Shown here piece by piece: positions 9,592 to 17,168 of a stretch of DNA of 64,000 bases (its first letter is position 1; every line of letters starts with the position of its first letter). The stretch spans positions 186,001 to 250,000 of the forward strand of contig NZ_QGGU01000002.1 of the NCBI RefSeq assembly GCF_003148745.1, read 5' to 3'. The DNA is from Pleionea mediterranea. GTDB lineage: Bacteria > Pseudomonadota > Gammaproteobacteria > Enterobacterales > Kangiellaceae. Below the pieces are notes generated by a model that was not told the origin of the DNA, did not search any database, and worked only from the letters and a program-made list of their open reading frames with translations. A program made the position numbers and the translations under genes.

Positions 9592-10964
9592 TGAAGAACA
9601 GACTTTTTATTCAACTGCCGGATGATCCGCAGAGTGCATTACTCTGGGGTGAGTGGAACAGTGATGAGCAGCAGTGGAATGAACAAGGGGAAGTGTTAGC
9701 GGCAGATTTAATATCGCTTGCGGATAAGTCCGCAAAGTGTGAAACGCTGGTTATTGTGCCGTCCAGTAAAGTTAGCCGTAAATTGATCACCACCCCGGCA
9801 AAACAATTAAAGCAGATACAACGTGCCGTTCCCTATATGCTTGAAGATCAGCTGGCGAGTCCGGTTGATCAATTACACTTTGCATACGGAAAACGAAGTA
9901 AGTCAGGTGAAGTGGATGTACTCTGGACAACCCATCAGCAAATGGAACAATGGCTGGAGTGGTTTGAGCAGGCAGAAATTCATATTGATATCATGCTGAG
10001 CGAAAACGACCTGTTAAAACCAGCCACCGATGCCACCGAAATTATTTTAAATCAAAACTTTGCACTGGTTAATCAAATCGATGGCAAGCGTTGGAGTTGC
10101 CAGCGGGATCTTTTACCCATGCTATGGCAGGCATCAACAGAGAGCGAAGATTCAAACGCTACTGATAAAAAACAAGCCGGAAAAAAAGATACCGGAAAAA
10201 AAGAAATCGATAATAAGGATACGGCTAATAAAGGCGATTCAAGTAGTGATGTAAAAAATTCACTTGAACCAACCCTGGATGGATCAGATGAACATCAAAG
10301 CACCGATGACTTTGATATGCTGCGAATTTTCCATGTGGGTGAGCTGGAGTCTTACTGGCAAGACAATCAAAACGTAATTGCTCAGCCATTAACCGAATTT
10401 GAATTATTAAATATTTTTGCTCAAAACGTTCACAAGCAATCGATTAATTTATTGCAACAACAATACGCGCCGAAAAAAGAATCCAACTTGCAATGGATTA
10501 AATATCGTTCACTGGCCAAGGTTGCCGGATTTTCTTTTCTGATTTTTCTGGTGTATCAAGGTTCGCAATATTATGTGCTGGAGCAGGAGCGTAAAGTATT
10601 ACGGCAACAAGCGGAACAAAACTTTCAAAAAGTCTTTGCCCGCAGACCTCGTGGCGGCAGTATTTTAGGCCAGGCAGAGCGACTCTTAAGTCGAGGTGGT
10701 GGTGAAGCTGAGCAGGGTGAGTTTTTAAAACTGCTTAATGCAACATCTGCAAAAATAGTTTCATTAGATAAAGTTAAGCCGACCAGCATTACCTTCGATG
10801 GTCGAAAAAGTGAACTTAGAGTGGATGTACTGGCACCCGATTATCAAACATTGAATAATTTTAAGTCATCATTAACGGAAGCAGGATTAATGGTTGATAT
10901 GTCTTCTGCCAGTTCACAGGGCGATGCTTACTCAACGCGACTTATTATCAGGAGCGGCTCATGA
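9591..10964 (+). CDS. gspL: Type II secretion system protein GspL
   Basis: GspL binds GspE through its cytoplasmic actin-like domain and GspM through its periplasmic ferredoxin-like domain. I start at the ATG at 9591, which overlaps the gspK stop as TGATG and follows GGAGAG; a TTG three bases upstream is a weaker choice. The membrane segment is at about residues 308-328 (VAGFSFLIFLVYQGSQYYVL). A lysine-rich insert at about residues 190-240, partly built of five-residue repeats, separates the cytoplasmic domain from the membrane. It overlaps gspM in ATGA. Confidence 0.93.
   Translation: MKNRLFIQLPDDPQSALLWGEWNSDEQQWNEQGEVLAADLISLADKSAKCETLVIVPSSKVSRKLITTPAKQLKQIQRAVPYMLEDQLASPVDQLHFAYGKRSKSGEVDVLWTTHQQMEQWLEWFEQAEIHIDIMLSENDLLKPATDATEIILNQNFALVNQIDGKRWSCQRDLLPMLWQASTESEDSNATDKKQAGKKDTGKKEIDNKDTANKGDSSSDVKNSLEPTLDGSDEHQSTDDFDMLRIFHVGELESYWQDNQNVIAQPLTEFELLNIFAQNVHKQSINLLQQQYAPKKESNLQWIKYRSLAKVAGFSFLIFLVYQGSQYYVLEQERKVLRQQAEQNFQKVFARRPRGGSILGQAERLLSRGGGEAEQGEFLKLLNATSAKIVSLDKVKPTSITFDGRKSELRVDVLAPDYQTLNNFKSSLTEAGLMVDMSSASSQGDAYSTRLIIRSGS
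10170..10244 (+). repeat. In-frame 15-bp degenerate repeats in gspL
   Basis: Five successive 15-base units, 10170 onward, encode KQAGK, KDTGK, KEIDN, KDTAN and KGDSS. The first four are clearly related at the DNA level. They form a charged linker in the cytoplasmic part of GspL. Confidence 0.75.
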
Positions 10965-11428
10965 ATGCGTTAACCCAATGGTTCGAGCAATTGTCTGAAA
11001 AAGACAAAAAGGTTGTTCAAATTGCCACGCCAATTGCACTGGTTTTGGTTCTTATCTTTGCTGTGGTTTTACCGGTCAATAGTACCGTCAGTGAATTGAG
11101 AGCAGAGGTGGTCGATAATAAAAAAGCCACCATATTATTACAGACTGAAGCGCCACAAAATCAATCTGGTGGTGGCAAGCAATCTTTCTCCTCACTAACC
11201 AATGTGATCACCAGCACAACCCGACAGCATAACTTTCGACTGGAACGGTTTGAAGAAAAACGCAATGGCGAAATCAATGTCTGGTTCGATCAGATTGGCT
11301 TTGACAAAATGTTAAGCTGGTTAGCGCAACTGGAAAATCAATACGGTATTACCACATCCTATATATCCGTCAGTCAATCTGGCGAAACAGGCATGGTACG
11401 CGCCAATGTGCGTCTGATATCTGGCTAA
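10961..11428 (+). CDS. gspM: Type II secretion system protein GspM
   Basis: GspM is a small bitopic inner-membrane protein that stabilises GspL. It has a cytoplasmic N-terminus (MNALTQWFEQLSEKDKK), one membrane segment at about residues 17-38, and a periplasmic ferredoxin-like domain. The length of 155 residues and the position between gspL and gspN are as expected. It overlaps gspL by four bases (ATGA). Confidence 0.93.
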   Translation: MNALTQWFEQLSEKDKKVVQIATPIALVLVLIFAVVLPVNSTVSELRAEVVDNKKATILLQTEAPQNQSGGGKQSFSSLTNVITSTTRQHNFRLERFEEKRNGEINVWFDQIGFDKMLSWLAQLENQYGITTSYISVSQSGETGMVRANVRLISG

Positions 11429-11527
11429 TACGCATAATAAGTTTATAAGATTTTTCGATTTGTTCTGGTTTCGGATAATAAGCAACCATGACTTTAGAAA
11501 ATCTGAACATAAGTGAATGATTTATTA

Positions 11528-12289
11528 ATGATGAATAAAAAAACGTATTTATACGCAATTGTATTTTTTCTTGTGATGCTGTTGTTGACTCTGCCCGCAC
11601 GAACAGCACTGAGTTTAATTCCAGCCAGTAATAATTTTAGCATTGCTGGAGCCAGTGGAAGTATCTGGTCAGGGCACGCCGCCAGTATTCAGGTTAATCG
11701 TCAAACCTTGATGGACGTTAATTGGGGCATCAATCCAATCTGGTTACTCACCGGAAAATTAGGTGGTTCGGTTTCCGTTAATGATCCCGGTGTTACGGTT
11801 AATGGAGGCTGGAAAGTAGGCCTGGGTAATACGCTGTATCTTGATGATATGCAGATTCGTTTACCAGCGAAAAAAGTAGTGCCCTTGTTGCCGATGAAAG
11901 GCGTGGCTCTAGAAGGTGATTTTAGAATTGATATTGAACACCTGAGTTTTAATCAGCAACAAGGACCTCAAGATGTTGATGCAACACTCTACTGGCTTAA
12001 AAGTGCGGCTTCCATTGCTGGTCCAATTGTTAAACTTGGTAACTTTACATTAACGGCCAAGTCACAAGAGGATGGTCGCATTGAATTGTTAGTAAAACCC
12101 GGTAAAAACAAACTGGACGCACAGGGCAGCGCTATAGTGACCTGGCCAAACAGCATTGCACTGGATATATCAGTGACGGAAAATGTGCCGGATCAATTAA
12201 AGAGTACCGTGGCGTTTTTGAAAAAGGCCGATAATAACCGGCGCACACTTAAAATGACACTGCCACTTAATCGTAATGCGAGACGTTAA
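11528..12289 (+). CDS. gspN: Type II secretion system protein GspN
   Basis: GspN is an accessory inner-membrane-anchored protein found in some type II operons. An N-terminal hydrophobic segment (YAIVFFLVMLLLTLPARTAL) is followed by a periplasmic domain rich in beta strands, with the family feature GSIWSGHA near the start. Start choice is uncertain: a GTG at 11513 and ATGs at 11528 and 11531 are in frame, none with a strong ribosome site. A 100-base gap from gspM could hold a weak promoter. It is the last gsp gene; yrfG follows after 19 bases. Confidence 0.88.
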   Translation: MMNKKTYLYAIVFFLVMLLLTLPARTALSLIPASNNFSIAGASGSIWSGHAASIQVNRQTLMDVNWGINPIWLLTGKLGGSVSVNDPGVTVNGGWKVGLGNTLYLDDMQIRLPAKKVVPLLPMKGVALEGDFRIDIEHLSFNQQQGPQDVDATLYWLKSAASIAGPIVKLGNFTLTAKSQEDGRIELLVKPGKNKLDAQGSAIVTWPNSIALDISVTENVPDQLKSTVAFLKKADNNRRTLKMTLPLNRNARR

Positions 12290-12308
12290 TTAAACTATTC
12301 ATATTGCC

Positions 12309-12968
12309 ATGAAAACTGCCATAAACTGGAATGCCATTGATACCGTATTGCTCGATATGGACGGCACCATTTTGGATCTTCACTTTGATAACTATTTTTG
12401 GCTGACTTATTTACCCGAAAAGTTTGCTATCAAGCATAATATCTCTTTTGAGAGTGCCTTTGAAAAGTTATCTCAGCAGTTTAATACCTTAAGAGGAACG
12501 CTTAACTGGTATTGTCTTGATTATTGGACCGATACATTGCAAATGGATATTGTTGGCCTTAAAAAAAATATACAGCATAAAGTTGCGTTTCGACCTCAGG
12601 CACTTGCTTTCTTACAGTTTTTAAAACAACAGAATAAACAGGTATTTCTTGCCACCAATGCGCATCCTAGAAGTCTTGAAATTAAACAGTTGAATACTCG
12701 TTTTCATCAATATTTTGATGAATTAATTACATCTCATGAATTTGGTGCGCCAAAAGAACAACAGTCTTTTTGGCAGCAATTGCAGAAAAAAATAGAGTTT
12801 GATAATTATAAAACATTATTTATTGATGACAGTGTTGCCGTTTTAACATCCGCGCAGCAGTTTGGTATAGGGTACCTGCTTGGCATTGCGCAGCCCGACA
12901 GTCAGAAACCACCACAGTCAATGGCGCCTTTTGATGCCATTGAAAATTTTAACGACATAATGTTATGA
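12309..12968 (+). CDS. yrfG: GMP/IMP nucleotidase YrfG (HAD family)
   Basis: A HAD-superfamily 5'-nucleotidase that in Escherichia coli dephosphorylates IMP and GMP. Motif I is DMDGTILDL with both catalytic Asp residues, motif II is ATNAHP, and motif IV is FIDDS. The opening TVLLDMDGTILDLHFDNYFW closely follows E. coli YrfG. The 219-residue length fits. It lies 19 bases after gspN and 16 bases before nudE, so the gsp transcript may run through. Placement of yrfG-nudE-cysQ after gspN is, as I recall, also seen in other marine gammaproteobacteria. Confidence 0.9.
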   Translation: MKTAINWNAIDTVLLDMDGTILDLHFDNYFWLTYLPEKFAIKHNISFESAFEKLSQQFNTLRGTLNWYCLDYWTDTLQMDIVGLKKNIQHKVAFRPQALAFLQFLKQQNKQVFLATNAHPRSLEIKQLNTRFHQYFDELITSHEFGAPKEQQSFWQQLQKKIEFDNYKTLFIDDSVAVLTSAQQFGIGYLLGIAQPDSQKPPQSMAPFDAIENFNDIML

Positions 12969-12984
12969 ATAGCATGGTGATTGA

Positions 12985-13530
12985 ATGAACAAAAAGCCTG
13001 AAATCTTATCGGCGAAAGAAGTCGCTAAAACCCGGATTTTCAGAGTCGAAGAGTTGCAGTTAAAGTTTGCCAATGGTGAACACAGAACCTATGAGCGTTT
13101 AAAAGCTGGTGGCTCGGGTGCGGTTTTGATTGTTGCGATTAATGAAAAAAATGAGTTGTTGTTGATCCGAGAGTATTCGGCTGGCATAGATGCGTATGAA
13201 CTGGCGTTACCGAAAGGATTGATTGACAAAAATGAAGCTGCCTTAGATGCCGCAAATCGCGAGTTAAAAGAAGAAGTGGGCTTTGGTGCAAGGGATCTGG
13301 TGGAGCTAAAAAAAATTACCTTAGCGCCTGGTTATTTAAGTCATAAAATGAGCATTGTGCTTGCCAGAGATCTTTATGTTGAAAAGTTGGAAGGCGATGA
13401 GCCCGAACCGATAGAAGTGGTGCCCATGCCGTTTGATGATATTGATGCGATAGTTGCACGAGATGACTTCACTGAAGCGCGCAGCATTGCCGCTCTGTAT
13501 CTTGCTCGTCATTTCCTTAGTCAACAATAA
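12985..13530 (+). CDS. nudE: ADP compounds hydrolase NudE
   Basis: A Nudix hydrolase acting on ADP-ribose, NADH and diadenosine polyphosphates. The Nudix box is intact at about residues 74-96 (GLIDKNEAALDAANRELKEE, then VGFG), matching GX5EX7REUXEEXGU. The N-terminus SAKEVAKTRIFRVEEL is typical of NudE. The length of 181 residues is normal. It follows yrfG after 16 bases and is probably co-transcribed. Confidence 0.93.
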   Translation: MNKKPEILSAKEVAKTRIFRVEELQLKFANGEHRTYERLKAGGSGAVLIVAINEKNELLLIREYSAGIDAYELALPKGLIDKNEAALDAANRELKEEVGFGARDLVELKKITLAPGYLSHKMSIVLARDLYVEKLEGDEPEPIEVVPMPFDDIDAIVARDDFTEARSIAALYLARHFLSQQ

Positions 13531-13753
13531 TTGCGAATAGCTGTCGTTTAAAATTGGCAGTTAAATTTGTGCAGTATCATAAGGCATAATATAAGCTTGG
13601 AATGGATTTTCATATCAGAAGTCAAACGAAACAACTCACATATAAAATACAATTGGTAATCAGTCTTAAGTTGAATCGCCAATAGCATTAACTTTCTAAT
13701 GTGAAGTTTTAGTTTTACAGATTAACATTAATTAATAAGTATCAGGACAATCT

Positions 13754-14566
13754 ATGAATTATCAGGATTTATTAACCCCCGTTATTGATATATCAAAACG
13801 GGCCGGTGCGGCGATTTTAGAGGTGTATCGAAAGGATGATTTTGATCAACGAATTAAATCAGATAATTCTCCATTAACCGAAGCGGATATGGCGTCTCAT
13901 CGCTTGATTTGTCAGGCGCTGGAAAATTTAACTCCAGAAATTCCTGTATTATCGGAAGAAAGCAAAGGTATAACCTTTGATGAGCGAAAGTCCTGGGAAA
14001 CCTACTGGTTGGTTGATCCACTCGATGGCACAAAAGAATTTATTGCACGCAACGATGAGTTCACCACCAATATTGCGTTGATACACGATGGTCGACCTGT
14101 GCTGGGTGTTATTTATGTGCCGGTGTTTGACACCTTGTATTACGCTGCGAAATATTTTGGTGCGAATAAACAGCAAGGTGATAAAGATGCGGAAAAAATT
14201 TCGGTACGCCCTGTTCCTGAGAAAAATAATGCTAAACATTACACAGTCGTCGGCAGCCGGCGGCATGGTATAGAAAAAGTTGAAAAACTCTGCGCGAAAA
14301 TGCCATCATTTTCACTAACCAGCAAAGGCAGTTCGTTAAAAATGTGTCTGGTCGCAGAAGGCGAAGCGGATCTCTACCCTCGACTGGCGCCGACCTCCGA
14401 GTGGGATACCGGTGCTGCTCAAATTATTGTTGAAGAAGCCGGTGGCCAACTGGTAAAAACTGACTTTTCGGTATTGGAGTACAATACCAAGGAATCGTTA
14501 TTAAACCCGCACTTTTTTGTATTGGGTGATGATAAAGAAGACTGGCAGTCACTACTGAGGGAATAG
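13754..14566 (+). CDS. cysQ: 3'(2'),5'-bisphosphate nucleotidase CysQ
   Basis: CysQ hydrolyses adenosine 3',5'-bisphosphate made during sulfate assimilation. It belongs to the inositol-monophosphatase fold. Metal-binding motifs are visible: SPLTEADMASH, then SEES, then WLVDPLDGTKEF and, late, PTSEWDTGAAQ. The length of 270 residues is slightly above E. coli CysQ. A 223-base AT-rich gap separates it from nudE, so it likely has its own promoter. TTGTGC-N17-TATAAG at about 13567-13595 is a weak candidate. Confidence 0.93.
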   Translation: MNYQDLLTPVIDISKRAGAAILEVYRKDDFDQRIKSDNSPLTEADMASHRLICQALENLTPEIPVLSEESKGITFDERKSWETYWLVDPLDGTKEFIARNDEFTTNIALIHDGRPVLGVIYVPVFDTLYYAAKYFGANKQQGDKDAEKISVRPVPEKNNAKHYTVVGSRRHGIEKVEKLCAKMPSFSLTSKGSSLKMCLVAEGEADLYPRLAPTSEWDTGAAQIIVEEAGGQLVKTDFSVLEYNTKESLLNPHFFVLGDDKEDWQSLLRE

Positions 14567-14684
14567 TCGACGGAGTCGCATAAATAATAGCTGAAACAAT
14601 CAGTCCGATAAAAGAAACAAAGTAGCATCACCTGTCACTTGGTTTCGCTTGATTTTGATTGGTGTCAGCTAATAAGTGCAAGTT

Positions 14685-14714
14685 CCCGATAAAGCAGTGT
14701 TATGCTTTATCGGG
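14685..14714. terminator. 12-bp inverted repeat between cysQ and the ABC exporter
   Basis: CCCGATAAAGCA pairs perfectly with TGCTTTATCGGG across a six-base loop. The right arm overlaps the last codons of the minus-strand exporter gene. It lies between convergent genes and could act as a bidirectional terminator, but neither side has a U tract, so the call is weak. Confidence 0.4.
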
Positions 14715-16511
14715 GATCTTTGAGTGTTGACGTTGTTTTTGTTGCACCAGCCATAAGTTTGCATAATGCTCATCTTTATCCAGCAACTGTTGATGATTGC
14801 CCTGCTCTACAATTTCTCCTTGATGCAGCACAAATATTACATCGGCATCAACAATAGTTGACAGCCGATGAGCAATCATAACGCTGGTATGATTTTTCGA
14901 TACTTCATTGATCGCTTTTAAAATATATTGTTCGGAATGGCTGTCGAGTGATGACGTCGCTTCATCAAATAATAATATGGGCGGTTTTTTCAAAATGGTT
15001 CTGGCAATGGCGACCCTTTGTTTTTCTCCACCAGATAATTTAAGACCACGCTCGCCCACCAATGTATCGACACCGTCTGGCAGTTGATCAATAAAGTCTT
15101 GTAAGTAGGCGTGTTGAATTGCATTTTGTATGTCTTGCTCGGTTGCCTTTACATTGCCATAGCGAATGTTATCACCGATGGTTGAGTTAAACAGCACCGT
15201 ATCCTGTGGCACTATGCCAATGTGTTGGCGCAAACTTTGTTGCGTCACTTGATCAATGGGCGCACCATCTATTTCTATGGTGCCTTCAGTGGGATCGTAA
15301 AACCGATAGAGCAACTTCATCAATGTGGATTTACCTGCGCCACTGCTGCCAACAAAAGCTACTTTTTGCCCGGGTTTTATGGTCAGCGAAATATTTTTTA
15401 GAATGGGACGGTTTGATTTATAGTGAAAGGAAACTCGATTAAATTTAATTTCACCTTTGGTGACGGTTATGGGTTTTGCATCTTTGGCATCGGTTATTTT
15501 GGGTGCTTGTCGCAACAGTGAAAACATTTTTTCAATATTGGCCATGGAGCCTTTCATTTCACGGTAAACAAAACCTAAAAAATTCAGCGGCATAAATATT
15601 TGCATCATAAAGGCATTCACCATAACAAACTCACCTATGCTCATGCTGCCATCAATAATATGAAAACCCGTAAGCAACAACATTAATGTCATGGCAACGC
15701 CTACCACCAGCGCCTGTCCACCATTAAGCGCAAACAGTGATAAACGATTCTTTCGGCGGGCGGTTTCCCAGCTGGCCAAATCTTTATCGTATCGGTTGGC
15801 TTCGTATTGTTCGTTGTTAAAGTATTTGACGGTTTCGTAATTTAATAAACTGTCCACGGCTGCGGTGTTGGATTTTGAATCCGCTTCATTGGCTTCGCGC
15901 ACATAACGCGTGCGCCATTCAGTGGCTTTAACGGTCCAACCCACATAGGCGACTATGGAACTGGCGATTATCACGGCAAACCAGGGATCGTATTTGAATA
16001 AAAATATTCCCAGCACCATAGAGACTTCGAGCACAATGGGTACAATATTGAACACCATAAAACGCAATAAGAAGCTGACACCGGACACTCCGCGCTCAAT
16101 GTCTCGCGATAAACCACCGGTGCGGCGACTTAAATGAAAGTCCAGATCCAGTGAGTGCAGATGATTGAACACCGTTAAGCCAATGCGGCGCATGGCTCGT
16201 TCGGTGACACGACCAAACAGCGTATCGCGTAATTCACCAAACAACACGTTTGCCAATCGCAAACTGCCATAAGCAATGATTAATGCAATAGGTACGGCAA
16301 TCATTTGCTGGGTTCCCGACTCCAGATCCAGCCCATCCACCACATTTTTTAAAATAAATGGCATACCAACACTGGCCACTTTTGCTGCCACCAGGCACAA
16401 CATGGCGAGAAAAATACGGCCTTTAAATTCCAGCAGATAGGGGATCAGTTGCTTTAAAGTTGCCCAGCTGACTTGTTCATCAGCGCTGCTGTCGAAATGT
16501 CCGTGTCGCAT
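14700..16511 (-). CDS. Atm1-type ABC exporter, fused permease and ATPase
   Basis: A half-transporter of 603 residues with six membrane helices (about residues 30-310) followed by the nucleotide-binding domain. Walker A is GSSGAGKSTLM at about residue 389, the signature is LSGGEKQRVAIAR, and Walker B is ILLFDEATSSLD. The stretch RTGGLSRDIERGVSGVSFLL is diagnostic of the Atm1/ABCB7 branch, whose bacterial members export glutathione-metal or glutathione-persulfide conjugates. The substrate here is inferred from that branch only. It is transcribed alone, away from nrdA. Confidence 0.88.
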   Translation of the reverse strand: MRHGHFDSSADEQVSWATLKQLIPYLLEFKGRIFLAMLCLVAAKVASVGMPFILKNVVDGLDLESGTQQMIAVPIALIIAYGSLRLANVLFGELRDTLFGRVTERAMRRIGLTVFNHLHSLDLDFHLSRRTGGLSRDIERGVSGVSFLLRFMVFNIVPIVLEVSMVLGIFLFKYDPWFAVIIASSIVAYVGWTVKATEWRTRYVREANEADSKSNTAAVDSLLNYETVKYFNNEQYEANRYDKDLASWETARRKNRLSLFALNGGQALVVGVAMTLMLLLTGFHIIDGSMSIGEFVMVNAFMMQIFMPLNFLGFVYREMKGSMANIEKMFSLLRQAPKITDAKDAKPITVTKGEIKFNRVSFHYKSNRPILKNISLTIKPGQKVAFVGSSGAGKSTLMKLLYRFYDPTEGTIEIDGAPIDQVTQQSLRQHIGIVPQDTVLFNSTIGDNIRYGNVKATEQDIQNAIQHAYLQDFIDQLPDGVDTLVGERGLKLSGGEKQRVAIARTILKKPPILLFDEATSSLDSHSEQYILKAINEVSKNHTSVMIAHRLSTIVDADVIFVLHQGEIVEQGNHQQLLDKDEHYANLWLVQQKQRQHSKIPDKA

Positions 16512-16580
16512 AACTGCTCGTTTGTTAGTGGCTTTGAGAGAGCTATCTTACCCTATTAGTGTTGATGTTAAGAGGGGGAT

Positions 16581-16622
16581 GATAAATTCAAATCGATAAA
16601 TTAAAACTGACAAATGATTTTA
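16581..16622 (+). repeat. 14-bp degenerate tandem repeat, three units
   Basis: Units at 16581, 16595 and 16609 all begin GA(T/C)AAAT and keep an exact 14-base period. The array lies just upstream of the putative nrdAB promoter. A regulatory role is possible but not shown. Confidence 0.5.
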
Positions 16623-16624
16623 GG

Positions 16625-16654
16625 TTGATTTCGGTATTATCTACAAGATATAGT
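16625..16654 (+). promoter_or_regulatory. Putative sigma-70 promoter for the riboswitch-nrdAB transcript
   Basis: TTGATT at 16625-16630 and TATAGT at 16649-16654 are 18 bases apart. Transcription would begin near 16661, about 60 bases before the riboswitch core. The -10 region (ACAAGATATAGTA) is AT-rich and loosely recalls an NrdR box, but the match is too weak to claim. Confidence 0.45.
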
Positions 16655-16717
16655 ATAAAAGCTTTGGTTTAGCCACAAGATGAATGATTATTGAGCAGAC
16701 TCAATAACGTTTTGAAA

Positions 16718-16908
16718 GTGCGCTGCTAAGAGGGAATCTGGTGTGAATCCAGAACTGACGCGCAGCGGTAACAGAGAACGAGAGTAACAACCTTACTTAA
16801 CACAGTAGGGTGAAACAGGCACTGCAACAATCGGTTGTGGGAAGCCGTTACTTGAGGCGTTTGGGTTTTACCTGAACAAGCTCTGAAGTCCGAAGACCTG
16901 CCAAAGTG
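16718..16908 (+). ncRNA. Cobalamin (AdoCbl) riboswitch
   Basis: The conserved core is easy to follow: AGGGAATCTGGTGTGAATCC, then ACTGACGCGCAGCGGTAA, then GTGGGAAGCC, and the B12 box AAGTCCGAAGACCTGCC at 16886-16902. The order and spacing match the E. coli btuB leader, including the L5-type GGTGTGAAUCC and the four-way core. About 260 bases of leader with no clear intrinsic terminator separate it from the nrdA start, so control at translation or by Rho is more likely than a simple terminator. Ligand binding should lower expression of the downstream nrdAB genes. The 5' boundary is approximate. Confidence 0.93.
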
Positions 16909-17168
16909 ATCAACACCTTCGCGATTTTGAGGTATTGAACACGTGGATCATGTTTGCGATTGATGCATTGTTAGAGATGTTTGGTTTATCTGTTTAAAAA
17001 CAGCTGAACAATTAAGCCAATGTTCGATTGCACCAGAAGTCAGTGTTTTAACGTAAGAGATATTCATTGTGCCAATGATGCGCATAGTGATCTCTGGTCG
17101 GTCTTAAAAAGTGAAGGTAAGCGTCGTATCTATGCGACATCACCATTTATCTTTAAAGGACGCGAACC
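16909..17168 (+). promoter_or_regulatory. nrdA leader downstream of the riboswitch
   Basis: This long untranslated stretch should hold the expression platform. I see no GC-rich hairpin with a U tract. A weak CTGTTT/AAACAG hairpin lies near 16991-17004. AAAGGA at about 17155 is the ribosome site for nrdA, eight to nine bases before its ATG. No convincing short coding frame was found. Confidence 0.4.

Noticed and set aside
14685-14714. Strong rho-independent terminator
   Set aside because: The stem is perfect but lacks a U tract on both strands, so it is listed only as a possible terminator.
16640-16660. NrdR box upstream of nrdA
   Set aside because: ACAAGATATAGTA is only a loose match and a second box at the usual spacing was not found.
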